Source: Atopobiaceae bacterium (GTDB taxonomy: Bacteria; Actinomycetota; Coriobacteriia; Coriobacteriales; Atopobiaceae). Taken from it: DNA of 61,457 nt. The notes below the pieces were generated by a model, which saw only the letters and a program-made list of their open reading frames with translations, had not been told where the DNA came from and did no database searches. Positions 1 through 9,328 of the stretch are shown in pieces (the first letter of the stretch is position 1; the number at the start of each line of letters is the position of its first letter). The position numbers and the translations under genes are program-made. The DNA is taken from NCBI GenBank assembly GCA_017533825.1, contig JAFWIE010000028.1, positions 1 to 61,457 of the forward strand, read 5' to 3'.

Positions 1-43
1 ATGAATGCCTCCTTTCGCTTGGCAAGCCTAGCGTAGGGGCATA

Positions 44-129
44 CGGGTTATGAGAAGGAGACGAGGGCCGTCGGCGGCGGGCAGCTGCGGCTTCTCAGCC
101 AGCTTCTCATAACCCGCAGCTTCTCATGA
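44..129. repeat. Inverted and direct repeats at the broken left end of an ISL3-type element
   Basis: CGGGTTATGAGAAG at 44-57 is repeated as its exact reverse complement at 103-116 (14 bp). The motif CAGCTTCTCAT occurs at 100-110 and again at 118-128. The repeats sit directly before the truncated transposase, so they are probably rearranged terminal or subterminal sequence of that insertion sequence. No matching copy was found after the transposase, so the element's right end was not identified. Confidence 0.5.
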
Positions 130-141
130 GACGAGACGTCG

Positions 142-1071
142 TACAAGAGGGGGCACCGGTACCTCACCGTCGTCGTGGACCACGACCGCGGATGCCTCGT
201 CTGGGCGCACGAGGGCTACGGGAGGGACGTGCTCAACCTCTTCCTCGACGAGCTCACCCGCGAGCAGAGGAGGGCGATCGAGGTCGTCACCGCCGACGGA
301 GCCAAGTGGATAAAGACGCTGGTCAGGCGGCGGTGCCCCAACGCGCGCTGGGTGATGGACCCGTTCCATGTGGTCGAGTGGATGAACGACGCCCTCGACG
401 AGGTCAGGCGCGAGGAGTGGCAGGTGGCGAAGGCGGCCGCGCGCTCGGCGACGCCCAGGCGCGACAGGCCCGGCAGGCCGAGGAAGGGCGAGGAGACCCC
501 GCCCGAGGCCAGGAGGGCGCAGGAGCTCGCCGCCTCCATAAAGAACAGCAGGTACGCCCTGGTGAAGAACCCCGAGGACCTGACGGACGCGCAGCGCGCC
601 AAGCTCGCCGAGCTCAAGCGGGCGGGAGGCCACCTCTTCACCGCGTGGGACCTCAAGGAGGACCTGAGGGCCGTCTTCCGCGCGGAGACGCCGGCCGTGG
701 CGGAGGACCTGCTGGCCGCATGGCTGCACAGGGCGGCCTACTGCAGGATCAAGCCCGTGGTGGAGGTGGAGAAGAAGGTGAGGCGAAGGCGCGCCGACGT
801 CATAGCCGCCGTCGAGCTGGGCATCGGCAACGGCCGCGTCGAGAGCATCAACCAGAAGATCAAGGTCACCATAGCCGCCGGCTACGGCTTCCGCAACACC
901 GACAGCCTCATCGCCATCGTCATGCTGAGGTGCTCCGACGAGCATCCTGCCCTGCCATGGGAGGACAGGAAGGAGGAGAAGAGGAAGAGGGACGAGAGGA
1001 AGAGGAGGGACAGGGAGCGCGACAGGAAGAGGCGCAAGGACAAGGCAGCCAAGGCGCAGGCTGTCGTCTAG
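142..1071 (+). pseudogene. ISL3-family transposase, 5'-truncated
   Basis: The open frame encodes the DDE catalytic half of an ISL3-type transposase. It begins near KRGHRYLTVVVDHD, continues through VVTADGAKWIK and MDPFHVVEWMN, and ends with the typical GNGRVESINQKIK and YGFRNTDSLIAIVMLR blocks plus a long Lys/Arg-rich tail. Full ISL3 transposases are usually about 400-450 residues and carry an N-terminal zinc-binding region; here that part is missing and the reading frame runs back into scrambled inverted repeats. The first ATG in frame (175) lies inside the catalytic domain, so the product is unlikely to be functional. The coding is strongly GC-rich, unlike the AT-richer DNA that follows. 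Confidence 0.85.
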
Positions 1072-1299
1072 AAGGTGGCCCCCTAGCCACGAATACTACC
1101 GAAGGCTCCCAAATAATCACTTTGTGCAAACGTACTGTCAACCGTTAGAAAGCGCGCATCTATCTGACCGCCATTTCGAGCTCATCGAAGACCTCTCCTA
1201 AGTGCTTTCTGTTGTTACCTGATGAGCGTGTGTGATTGTGGGTTAGCATGGCTTTGGGCTTTCCTGAAGAAATGTCATCAAGCGGATGGGATCCTCTAC

Positions 1300-1527
1300 G
1301 CCGTGCTGCTCTCTGCGGCTGTTTCTCCGATTCTTCCGAACATGGAGGGGTCCTCCCTGTGGAACACCTTGATTTACTCGTACAACGACGTCGCGTGCAC
1401 GTGGTTGAGCGCGCACCACTCGTGCACCTTCATGTCCCTGCCAATCAGCTGCTCGCACCTCGTACGCCACAGGTCCTCAACTCGTGGGCTGACATTCTCT
1501 TGCACCTCCCGTCCGCTGAACGCTTGG
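1300..1527 (-). pseudogene. IS66-type accessory protein (TnpA-like) remnant
   Basis: On the minus strand one frame reads VEDLWRTRCEQLIGRDMKVH, EWCALNHVHATSLYE, a stop, then IKVFHREDPSMFGRI. The pattern of a helix followed by 'hEWC..n.v...slY.W' resembles the small helix-turn-helix accessory proteins of IS66 elements. Two in-frame stops and no start or ribosome site make it a fossil. The family call rests on a short pattern only; another small HTH transposase subunit is possible. Confidence 0.35.
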
Positions 1528-1574
1528 TGCCATTGTCGGGCTAGCTGGCAACAGGCTCAATATGGCTATGGGGC

Positions 1575-1901
1575 GTGGGAGAAGGTTCATACGGTCGCTT
1601 TGAGTCGCTTGCCGGTTATGGGGTCTATAGTACCTACGTGGCGCTGTTGGTCTCGTATGGGCTTGTGGGACTTGTGGGCTATTCGGTCTTGTTTGGACGT
1701 TGTGTCTGGCAGAAGGGTGCGATAGCCCACAACTTTGTTCTGCTCTCTGGCATTTTGTTCTATCAGCTGGTGCATAACGGCATTCGCAATATAATTGTTT
1801 GGATGCTCTTGGCAACAATACTATGTTTATTGTCGTTGAATGGGCTGGCTGGAAATGCTGCTGTGGACGATGGCATCGGTTTGACCGATGCTTACGACTA
1901 G
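1575..1901 (+). pseudogene. O-antigen polymerase/ligase-like C-terminal fragment
   Basis: The 108-residue frame matches the C-terminus of the 431-residue polymerase-like protein at 6975-8270. Shared blocks in order are GEG, VYSTYVALLVSYGLVGLVGY against VHSTLLALYVSYGLIGAVGY, LLSGILFYQLVHNGIRNIIV against LLSGVLLYQVAHNGIRNTII, then WMLLA. It lacks about 320 N-terminal residues, including most membrane segments, so it is a leftover of a second copy. It lies just upstream of the IS200 element, which suggests that duplication and insertion-sequence activity broke this region. Confidence 0.75.
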
Positions 1902-1945
1902 GGAAATGCCCACCGCCGTCATTTTGAGTTTATTCCCGTGAGAAA

Positions 1946-1966
1946 ACCACTGGCTATGCCAGTGGT
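1946..1966 (+). repeat. Left-end hairpin of the IS200-type element
   Basis: ACCACTGGC-TAT-GCCAGTGGT is a perfect 9-bp stem with a 3-nt loop. In IS200/IS605 elements such subterminal hairpins are what the transposase recognises on single-stranded DNA; the role here is inferred from position. Confidence 0.7.
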
Positions 1967-2007
1967 CCGCTCGGCGGTTCTACCGCTAACAAGTACTTTG
2001 TAACAGA

Positions 2008-2069
2008 TTGACCCCGTCCTAGCATGTAGGACGCGGCTGGCGGGCTGCGCGTTGCGGGAACGGGGTCAA
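2008..2069 (+). promoter_or_regulatory. Leader hairpin hiding the tnpA ribosome-binding site
   Basis: TTGACCCCGT at 2008-2017 is perfectly complementary to ACGGGGTCAA at 2060-2069, which is immediately before the tnpA ATG at 2071 and holds its only purine-rich ribosome site (CGGGG). Folding would block translation. IS200 transposases are known to be repressed by such a 5' structure, so this is probably a functional translational lock. Confidence 0.65.
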
Positions 2070-2070
2070 C

Positions 2071-2487
2071 ATGGACAAGCATGGCTTATCGCACACGAGC
2101 TGGGAATGCACCTGCCACGTGGTGTGGATTCCCAAGTGCAGGGGGAAGGTTCTCTACGGGGAGTTCCGCAGGGAGATCGGCGAGATCCTGCGGGCGTTGG
2201 TGGACCACATGGACGGCGTGGAGATCGTGGAGGGCAGCGCCTGCAGGGACCACATACACGTATGCCTGCGGATACCGCCGAAGTACGCGGTCGGCAAGGT
2301 GGTCGGCAGGCTGAAGGGTCGCAGCGCGATAACGCTGTTCGAGCGGCACCCTGAGTGGCGCGGCGCGACGGGGCGGGGCCGCACCCTGTGGGCGCGAGGC
2401 TACCACGTGAGCACCGTGGGGTTGAACGAGGGCGTGATACGCAGGTACATACGGAACCAGGAGGACGGCAGCAGGCTGGAAGGGTAG
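2071..2487 (+). CDS. tnpA: IS200-type HUH transposase TnpA
   Basis: At 138 residues this is the normal size for IS200 TnpA, a Y1 HUH transposase that cuts and joins single-stranded DNA at replication forks. The HUH pair is visible as DHIHVCL around residues 50-56, and the catalytic tyrosine lies in the C-terminal helix, IRRYIRNQE around residues 124-132. The N-terminal HTSWECTCHVVWIPKCR block is diagnostic of the family. The ATG at 2071 is chosen because it directly follows the leader hairpin. No frameshift is seen, so the gene appears intact. Confidence 0.9.
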   Translation: MDKHGLSHTSWECTCHVVWIPKCRGKVLYGEFRREIGEILRALVDHMDGVEIVEGSACRDHIHVCLRIPPKYAVGKVVGRLKGRSAITLFERHPEWRGATGRGRTLWARGYHVSTVGLNEGVIRRYIRNQEDGSRLEG

Positions 2488-2570
2488 GTAAACTGCAAGA
2501 CGTAGCGACGCCAGCCCGCCGCCAGCGGCTCTGCCGCAACAGAACAAGCCGCTATGCGGCGCTACTAAAG

Positions 2571-2589
2571 CCCCCGGCTCTGCCGGGGG
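2571..2589 (+). repeat. Right-end hairpin of the IS200-type element
   Basis: CCCCCGGC-TCT-GCCGGGGG is a perfect 8-bp stem. Two smaller hairpins precede it (GCGGC-TCT-GCCGC at about 2525 and GCCGC-TAT-GCGGC at 2548-2560). The position after tnpA fits the right-end recognition structure; it could also stop transcription leaving the element. Confidence 0.65.
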
Positions 2590-2631
2590 ATATTTACTAT
2601 AATTTGATGTTCACACTTAAGGGAGACGGGT

Positions 2632-3216
2632 ATGCCATCGGTCAAGTCTGGCACATTTACTTTCACCACTACGTCGATAGAGGGCGTCATGGTGGTTGAT
2701 ACAGCCGTGCATAGCGACGCACGCGGCTACTTCATGGAAGCCTACAAACGGCCCGACTTCGTGGCGGGAGGAATTGATGCGGTGTTCTTGCAGGACAACA
2801 GGAGTTCGAGTGCGCAGGGAGTGCTGCGCGGTTTGCACTTCCAGGTAATGCACCCGCAGGCCAAGCTCGTAAGTGTCTTGCGCGGGAGAGTGTTCGATGT
2901 CTGCGTGGATCTGCGGCCCGGCAGCCCGACTTGGGGTTCGTGGGAAGGGGTGGAGCTCTCGGCTGAGAATCGCAAGCAGCTCTTCATACCCCGCGGATTC
3001 GCGCACGGCTTCCTGGTTCTCTCCGCGGGTGGCGCTGAATTCTCGTACAAGTGTGACGACGTGTGGCACGCGAACGACGAAGCTGGTGTCATCTGGAATG
3101 ACCCATCCATCGGAATAGAGTGGCCGGCACTCGAGGGCGACGACGTCTTTGACCCCTCGAAAGTGATCCTTTCCGAGCGCGACAGGCGTCATCCGCCGCT
3201 AGAGTACTATCGCTGA
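2632..3216 (+). CDS. rfbC: dTDP-4-dehydrorhamnose 3,5-epimerase
   Basis: The product is a 194-residue cupin epimerase that converts dTDP-4-dehydro-6-deoxyglucose to dTDP-4-dehydro-rhamnose on the way to dTDP-L-rhamnose. Family marks in order are DARGYFMEAYKRPDF near residues 29-43, the QDNRSSSAQGVLRGLHFQ block (54-71) with the catalytic histidine in RGLHFQ, LVSVLRGRVFDVCVDLR, and IPRGFAHGFLVLS with the second conserved histidine. Length is normal. GGGAGACGGGT sits just before the ATG. It stands alone here without rfbA, rfbB or rfbD, so the rest of the rhamnose pathway must lie elsewhere or be lost. Confidence 0.92.
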   Translation: MPSVKSGTFTFTTTSIEGVMVVDTAVHSDARGYFMEAYKRPDFVAGGIDAVFLQDNRSSSAQGVLRGLHFQVMHPQAKLVSVLRGRVFDVCVDLRPGSPTWGSWEGVELSAENRKQLFIPRGFAHGFLVLSAGGAEFSYKCDDVWHANDEAGVIWNDPSIGIEWPALEGDDVFDPSKVILSERDRRHPPLEYYR

Positions 3217-3324
3217 CGGGTGGGTTCGGAGGCTTGCCTTTCTTTGCGATGTGTGGCCTAGCTTTTGGCGAGTGGGGCTGCGGTGGGAATCTTGGACCAA
3301 GACTGGGTCCAGGAGAAGCATGGC

Positions 3325-3740
3325 ATGTTCAGCGAGGAGCAGAGAAGGGTCGCTATAGACCTTCATCAGGTACGACCACAGCTATGTGGACACGATGGCC
3401 GAGCTCGGCTACCCGTGCAGGGCAACCCTCAGGTTGTGGTGGAAGGATTACGCGAAGGCGGGCAACGTTCCCGTGGGCAAGGGGACCAAGAAGTCGAAGT
3501 ACTCCGACGAGCAGGCGAGACGCGTCGTCGAGTACTACCTCCAGCACGGAAGGAGCCTCTCCGGGACGATGCGAGTGCTCGGCTACCCGAAGGGCAGGCA
3601 GACCCTCTGCGACTGGATCGACGAGCTGGCCCCGGCAAGCGCAAGTATTGCGAGTTCAACCCCAAGGCCGAACCGATGCCCCTGCCACGAAAGCCCGGGT
3701 GGTGGCCGAGCTGGAGGCGAGGGAGGGGTCGGCAGACGGC
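3325..3740 (+). pseudogene. IS3-type OrfA (HTH transposase subunit), frameshifted
   Basis: Three reading frames together give one ordinary OrfA-like sequence: MFSEEQRRVAIDLH, then VDTMAELGYPCRATLRLWWK, then TKKSKYSDEQARRVVEYYLQ and SLSGTMRVLGYPKGRQTLCD, then a third frame with GKRKYCEFNPKAEPMPLPRK. It contains two helix-turn-helix units, as in IS3/IS150 OrfA proteins. Frameshifts occur near 3360 and near 3637, and no OrfB (integrase) follows. This is a dead insertion-sequence remnant downstream of rfbC. Confidence 0.7.
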
Positions 3741-4332
3741 GGTGCTGCTCGCGTCCGTTTTCCGTTATCGTCCGGCATACGTGTGGGCGCAGGAGGAACA
3801 TAGGAAACAAGGCAGTTGCTACAGGCTTGTTGGCGTCATATGTGGTCCTATTGTCTGCGACGGAGGTCAATTACGAGGTCCATATGCCTGTCAACTACAA
3901 TGGATATTTGCGTGTTTGATATGTTTGGTCCTATGGCGAGCGATGGTGCGCTTAGTCCAGAGGGCGCTACCGACGTGGTCATGCTCGTTCCCCTGCGCCT
4001 TTCTGTTGCCCGCCAATCGCTACGGTGTGCAGTGCTGGGCTGATGCGGCCTATCTAATTCGCGCTCACGGATGGTATAGAAGCGCTGCAGATTGTAACGA
4101 TATGCGGTTGGTACGAGTCCGCGAGTATCGGGATATCGTGTAGACACGCTTTACGCTGTCGTGGAATACGCGTTGCGGTGGTCGGTTCACGCTATTGTGG
4201 CACGTCATATCGATGTCGGCATGACGCCTCGGCGCCCATGATGCAGCTTAGCAGCAGTTTCCTTGCAACGCGAAATGTCTGTGCTACCATACCGTGATGC
4301 TCTACAGATGCAATTTAGCAAAGGGGTTTCGC
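3741..4332. other. Stretch without a recognisable gene
   Basis: Short frames occur on both strands but none resembles a known protein or has a ribosome site. It is probably the decayed remainder of the IS3-type element plus the upstream region of the next gene. An AAAGGGGTTTCGC sequence just before 4333 serves as the ribosome site of the following pseudogene and matches the leader of the intact paralogue at 13461. Confidence 0.5.
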
Positions 4333-5478
4333 ATGCTTACTGCGGATCAACAGTTCGTGTTGGGCCTTTTGCGCACGAGCTTATCTGATGCTGAGGACCC
4401 TGTCGTATCGCACGAGCTAAACATGTCTGCGATAGCCTTAGCCATACGGCGTAACGGCATTCTTCCCACGGTGTACCCATCGCTTGGCGTGTTCCCCGAC
4501 TTGCAACACACCCTTCAAATGGAATACTACGCGTCAGTCAGTCAGTCCGTGAATCAGAGGCATTCGGGACAAAAAGTGCTCGAAGCGTTTGGAGCATCGG
4601 GGGTTCAGTGCGTGCCGCTGAAGGGGTGGGAGATGCGCAGCCTGTATCCAAACCCCGAAATGCGTCAGATGACGGACATGAATGTGCTCGTTCGGCCGTA
4701 CGAGCACGATGCTATTGAGGGCGTGATGCGTTCGCTCGCATTCGCGGCTGAGGGGGAGGAGTCATCTGACAAGCACGACGTATATCGCAAAGGGACGGTG
4801 ACCGTTGAGGTACATAAGCGACTTACGGATGATTGGGACGCAATTCGCGACTGGGAAACACGCATGTGGAACCGTGTGACGGTCGATTCACATGGCTATT
4901 ATCACATGTCTGACGAAGACGTTTATCTGTTCCATTTCGTGCATATGCACCACGACTTTGGCAACGGCTGGTTTGGGTTGCGGCGGATAGTTGATGCATG
5001 GCTTCTCAACAAACAATGGAATCAGCTTGATACCGGGTACGTAATGCAAGTGCTGGACTCAATGAGGTTGAATGTCTTCCATACAAAGATGGTCTGACTT
5101 GGTCGCGTCTGCATGGGGGAAGAACCCCTCGACGAAGATGCGGAGCTATTGTTGCGGCATGCGTTCGAATGTGGCATTTATGGGAACGGCAAGTCATACA
5201 AATTGGGTCGCATTGCCACGCTGACGGGCGGTGTAGCGGTGACTGGTAAGGTGCGCTCCATTGTTGCGGCGGTCTTATTGCCATATGGGCGCATGAAGGC
5301 ACATTTCCCCATTTTGGAGAAGTGGCCCGTGTTGCTGCCTGTCTGTTGGGCCAGGCGGATTGCGTCATTTCTCAAGAGTGGTAAATTCGAGCAATACAAA
5401 GCTATGCTCGATTATCGTGACATAACCGACGAGGACGTTGCATATATTCGTAAAGTGTTGCAGGTCGGCGGGTACTAA
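4333..5478 (+). pseudogene. NTP_transf_5 nucleotidyltransferase-like protein, one nonsense codon
   Basis: Read through its internal TGA (5095-5097), this gene encodes 381 residues, exactly the length of the intact paralogue at 13461-14606. Shared blocks are the N-terminal MLTA(D/E)QQ start, the nucleotidyltransferase core CVPLKGWE followed by MRQMTDMNVLV, FVHMHHDFGNGWFGLRRIVD, and LLPYGRMKA, WPVLLPVCWARRI, MLDYRDI near the end. The single TGA replaces an alanine codon of the paralogue (codon 255). No shift of frame is needed, so the inactivation looks recent. The family (uncharacterised nucleotidyltransferases, PF14907 by recollection) often lies in peptide-modification or surface-polysaccharide clusters; the substrate is unknown. 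Confidence 0.85.
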
Positions 5479-5493
5479 AGGAGGCTCGTCGCA

Positions 5494-6066
5494 TCATGCT
5501 AAATGCTCGGGCGCTTTGTGTCGCGGCTCTTGACAAACTCGCAGACGATGCAATAGTGCATAAAAGCTATAGCCAAGTATAGCTCCGGAGGTATTTTCCA
5601 CAACATCGACTAGCTCAAAGGTCCCAACTGAGAGGATGAGCTGAAGACTCTCGATTATTGTGGCGAGACAGAGGGCTGCGATTGCGACGTGTTTGAAACC
5701 ACAATCTTTGATGCAGGGCAGGAGCATTCCCAATGGCACGAGCATCACGAAGTTCAGAATCACTTCGTATTCTGATCCACGTCCTGGTGTGAGTCGCTCC
5801 GCAATTGTGTTGAAGACGTCCAAATTGAATCTTTGCCCCACGTCTCGCGGACGACGAGCGAATATGGTAAAGGCTGCGATGAGTGTTAGGTACCATCCAA
5901 GGAGTGCTGACGATACGGTATCAGCCGCGAAGAATCGCTCGTGACGGCGCATCGTGTGGCATGCGACAGCACAGATGATTCCGACGATGGCTGAGACGAA
6001 CCACCACCGCCAACCGAGGCGTGATGCAAATCGTCCAAGAAGCCGTATGAGACTGAGAACATTCAA
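5494..6066 (-). CDS. VanZ-like membrane protein
   Basis: This 190-residue protein has about four to five hydrophobic segments. The VanZ-family core is visible as TPGRGSEYEVILNFVMLVPLGMLL, ending in IESLQLILSVGTFELVDVVENTSGAILGY. Family members are integral membrane proteins; the founding VanZ gives low-level teicoplanin resistance, but most are uncharacterised. It is convergent with the NTP_transf_5 pseudogene (15 bp apart) and is paralogous to the VanZ-like gene at 12846, which also adjoins an NTP_transf_5 gene. The repeated pairing suggests a linked function. The start is an ATG at 6066; upstream spacing gives only a weak ribosome site. Confidence 0.8.
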   Translation of the reverse strand: MNVLSLIRLLGRFASRLGWRWWFVSAIVGIICAVACHTMRRHERFFAADTVSSALLGWYLTLIAAFTIFARRPRDVGQRFNLDVFNTIAERLTPGRGSEYEVILNFVMLVPLGMLLPCIKDCGFKHVAIAALCLATIIESLQLILSVGTFELVDVVENTSGAILGYSFYALLHRLRVCQEPRHKAPEHLA

Positions 6067-6419
6067 GCTCGCTTCCTATCCTTTTACGGGAGCGCAATAC
6101 CAGCGTCATGGTGGTAGTTAGTACACTCGGTAGCTGTGAATCAGCTCTTCTATTCTACATGATTTTCATGCGATTACCGCAACGTACGGAAGCGTGCGGT
6201 AAAGGCTGATTTCCGTTGGGAGTTAAGGTAAAATAACAAAGTAATGATAGTGTTGGGACAGTAAGTGAAAGGTCGATTCTTGGATGGTACATTCAGAGAC
6301 CCAAGAATCTCAAATACATGCACTGTCTTGTACCGCATTGAACTCGTCCGCAGCCTTTAGCCCCATACACTTCGCCCTCTTTTCTACGAGATTCAATTTC
6401 GATTCTCTGGCGGCATTGG

Positions 6420-6840
6420 CTCAGTCTTGTTCGGTGCATGTCCCGCCGTCCGCAGCACAGCTCTGCCACCTTCCTCGCGGATAAGTGTTGCGAAGCGTGC
6501 TGGCCTATCCTTTGATTCGCGTATGGCCGCTCTGGCGATTGAGTTGACAGAGAGGAGCGCTGTTGGCGTCGGGCGAATCGCATCGTTTACCAGCGGTGAC
6601 AGGGCTGGTAAGGTGAGCTCAGTACTTTCGACCATCTTCCTGCCTAATGGTCGCATGAAGACACAGGTTCCTGAGTTGGAGTAATGGCCTGTTTTGTTCC
6701 CCGTCTGCTAGGACAAGAGCATTGCACACTAGTTTACCAACGGCAATCACAATCAATATCGCGTCATGTTGGACTATCGAGTGTCACCGATAGGGATGTG
6801 GAGCAAATGAGTTGCTTATTCAAAGTTGGTGGGTGCTGGC
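6420..6840 (+). pseudogene. NTP_transf_5 C-terminal remnant
   Basis: The conceptual translation GRIASFTSGDRAGKVSSVLS, FLPNGRMKTQVPELE, stop, WPVLFPVC, stop, then QYRVMLDYRV follows the last 110 residues of the paralogues at 4333 and 13461. At least three in-frame stops are present and the first two thirds of the gene are missing. It shows that this gene has been duplicated repeatedly in the region. Confidence 0.75.
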
Positions 6841-6974
6841 GGTAGATGCTTCAGGTCGGTGGCCAGAAAGAACGATTTGGCAAATGAGGTGCGCGAAATG
6901 CAGCATGCTGATGTATTCTAAGGTTCCTACTGCCGCGATACTATGAACCGGTGAGCGCGTGTGGGGAGCTTAGA

Positions 6975-8270
6975 ATGGTTGCTTACGATTATGACGGTGC
7001 GCTGAAGGTTGGTCCGTTAACGGTTGATGCGGCTTCTCTCGTGGGGGTATACATTGCGGTCAAGCCTCTCTATCTGTGGCATTCAGGCATTCCTCAGATT
7101 GCTGATTTGCTTCTTGTAGTTGCGACCGTACTGCTTGCGAAAAGAATATGGCAAAGTGCGATATGGGCGAAGAATACCATCCGATCTACGGTTCTGCTCT
7201 TTGTCGGACTATGTCTGTTCCAGGGCGTTGTGAATGTCGCGTGGTCAGTCGTGCTGCATGCGAATCTATGGAAGTCAACGTTGTTCTACGCATTCAACTG
7301 CATGGCGTTCGTGGACGTTCTTGTGGTGGCAGAGTGTGGGGTGGAGAGGCTCAAGCAGGCGATGCTGCAGGGGGCTATTGTGTCGCTCGCAGTTGTGATT
7401 ATTGGTCTGCTGTTTGATATGTCGCATGATCACTTCTATGCGCAAAAGACAGGGGAGACTCTCTATCTACGCAGTACGAGCTTCTTCAATCACCCAAACC
7501 AATTGGGTTTCCACTGCCTCATCATTCTTATGCTCGTGCTTTGGTGCTCGGAAGGGGTCAAACATCGTGCCGTGATTATCGTCCCAGTGACAGTTGTTAC
7601 ACTCTTGGCCATAGTCGCATCAGCCTCGAGGGCTGCTTTCGTGGGTGCCCTAGTAATGGTAGCTGCATATGGTTCATTTGTGGCTGTGCGAATCCATGGT
7701 TTGTCGCTTTGGAAGGTAGCGGCATGTGTTGTAATTATTAGCTCCTTGTCATGCATCTTGCTATTCGTGGACATCCCTTTTGTTGTAACACATCCTGCCA
7801 TAGCGTCGGCTAGGGAGCGAATTACCAAGGTCACATTTGCAAGCATCCTGTCGTTCGATAAATCAAGGACGTACGGCAGGATCTTTGAGGTTGGCCCACA
7901 TACGTTGTGGGGGATGGGCGAGGGCGCCACCTCAAGGTTCGCGACGAGGACACAGTATGAGGTTCACTCGACGTTGTTGGCACTCTATGTATCATATGGT
8001 CTAATCGGTGCGGTTGGGTACGTGCTCCTGATTGGCCGTTGTGCGTGTTGGTTGGGTTTGATACGGCTCTTAAAGAGCCCAGAAACGACGGCTGCTATCG
8101 ACCAAGTTGTGATGCGAATGATGACAAAGTACTATGCGTTGAGGAACCTCGCTTTACTGAGTGGTGTTCTGCTGTATCAAGTCGCACACAACGGAATTCG
8201 GAACACCATCATATGGATGGTCTTAGCAGTATTTCTATGCGAGTGTCAGTATTCCGACATAAACCGTTAG
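6975..8270 (+). CDS. O-antigen polymerase/ligase-like membrane protein (Wzy/WaaL type)
   Basis: The product is a 431-residue polytopic membrane protein with about ten to twelve hydrophobic segments. The Wzy_C-like signature is FFNHPNQLGFHCLIILMLVL near the middle, followed by the ASASRAAFVGALVM segment and a periplasmic loop with HTLWGMGEGATS. Proteins of this superfamily join repeat units or ligate glycans at the outer face of the membrane. The ATG at 6975 is preferred over the upstream GTG at 6951 because TGGGGAGC lies 7 nt before it. It is flanked by NTP_transf_5 remnants on both sides. Its substrate cannot be read from sequence; a surface polysaccharide is most likely. Confidence 0.8.
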   Translation: MVAYDYDGALKVGPLTVDAASLVGVYIAVKPLYLWHSGIPQIADLLLVVATVLLAKRIWQSAIWAKNTIRSTVLLFVGLCLFQGVVNVAWSVVLHANLWKSTLFYAFNCMAFVDVLVVAECGVERLKQAMLQGAIVSLAVVIIGLLFDMSHDHFYAQKTGETLYLRSTSFFNHPNQLGFHCLIILMLVLWCSEGVKHRAVIIVPVTVVTLLAIVASASRAAFVGALVMVAAYGSFVAVRIHGLSLWKVAACVVIISSLSCILLFVDIPFVVTHPAIASARERITKVTFASILSFDKSRTYGRIFEVGPHTLWGMGEGATSRFATRTQYEVHSTLLALYVSYGLIGAVGYVLLIGRCACWLGLIRLLKSPETTAAIDQVVMRMMTKYYALRNLALLSGVLLYQVAHNGIRNTIIWMVLAVFLCECQYSDINR

Positions 8271-8569
8271 TCCTCCCGGGATTTGCCGGCATCCCTACAA
8301 GACCCACTCGGTACCTGTTCCAAGCCATCTCTACCATTATTCGAACTCCGCACGCTTGTCCGCATGGACAAAGACTTTGGCAGCGATTACCTTCTGAGGT
8401 TTATCTCTAGCCGACTGGGACACGCGATTCGAATGCCTGGTTGCGGTGCGACCTCAATCCTGTCGCCCTTGCAATATGCATTGATTCGTTGGAAGGGATG
8501 CCGGTACCAGGAACACGTGGCCGATGGCCTGAAACGGGTGACCGACGGTGAACAATAATGATCATGCTT

Positions 8570-9038
8570 GATAGGGCCTTTGTCATGGTCCTTCTCCGCT
8601 CTTCACTGAAACGTGTATCGCATGTGTGACGTGAGCTGTTACGCGTTTCATATCGTGCATATGCACAAGGACTTCCTCAATGGATTGGTGGGCCTGTGTC
8701 GCACCGTGGACACGTGGTTGCTGAACGGCTGCCTCTAACATGAAGATTCTGATTGTGCTGCGATGAAGCTTAAGCCGATGGGATTGTTGGCCCTCAACGA
8801 ACGGATGGCGTACCTCGGCGGGGTGTGCATGGTGCAGGAGTCATGGGCACATGAAGGCACAGTTTCCGATGCCTAAAGCAATGGTCGGTGATGCTACCGG
8901 CATGCTGGAGGAGAAGAGTCGCTCGCTTTTTGCGGAGTGGCAACATGAAAAGGTATAAGCACATGCTGGACTATAGCGATGTGCGCGAAGAGGACTTCGG
9001 TGAGACGAAGAGGTTCTTTGTCGCAGGTGGGTATTGAG
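8570..9038 (+). pseudogene. NTP_transf_5 remnant (third decayed copy)
   Basis: Fragments in shifting frames read FHIVHMHKDFLNGLVGLCRT followed by VDTWLLNG at about 8648-8733, then MKAQFPMP near 8850 and HMLDYSDVREEDFGETKRFF with a final VAGGY at about 8960-9038. These follow the order of blocks in the intact gene at 13461. Multiple frameshifts and deletions make it a fossil. Confidence 0.7.
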
Positions 9039-9328
9039 AAAGAGCCGTAACCACCATACGCGCTTGGTATTACATCTAGGCGAGTATCTGTGAAGCGTTG
9101 AAGCGTCTGCTCCTGTTGCCGAAAGTGGTTAACGGATTTACTCCTTTGACTTCGGTAGGGGTGAGATCAGATTGCGGAAGATGCTTGCTTGTGTGACCGC
9201 TTGAAAGAGCAGGTACTCGAAGCACCACTTCTGCAAACACTCCTTTCTACATACTATGCTGGTATATATGCTGGTATAGCATGAAGCGCAGATGGATTGT
9301 GTGTGGGTGACGTTAGGCGGCGGTCAAC
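9039..9328. other. Gene-free stretch upstream of the S26 peptidase gene
   Basis: No credible frame is seen. TATGCTGGTATATATGCTGG at about 9252-9271 is a short AT-rich direct repeat (period 12) that may include the -10 region for the peptidase gene downstream. Nothing else stands out. Confidence 0.4.

Larger units (their letters stand above)
1940..2595 (+). mobile_element. IS200/IS605-family element (IS200-type, tnpA only)
   Basis: A complete-looking single-strand transposing element. It has a subterminal hairpin on the left (1946-1966), a tyrosine HUH transposase gene and a strong hairpin on the right (2571-2589). There are no terminal inverted repeats and no tnpB, as expected of IS200. Boundaries are estimated from the hairpins and could be off by some tens of bases. 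It is inserted between a decayed polymerase fragment and rfbC. Confidence 0.75.

Noticed and set aside
126..1148. Long 340-residue frame overlapping the ISL3 transposase
   Set aside because: It is in the wrong frame, extremely Arg/Gly/Pro-rich, and only reflects GC-rich codon bias of the transposase read in another frame.
5095..5097. Selenocysteine at the TGA of the NTP_transf_5 copy
   Set aside because: The intact paralogue has alanine here, not cysteine, and no selenocysteine-insertion structure is evident.
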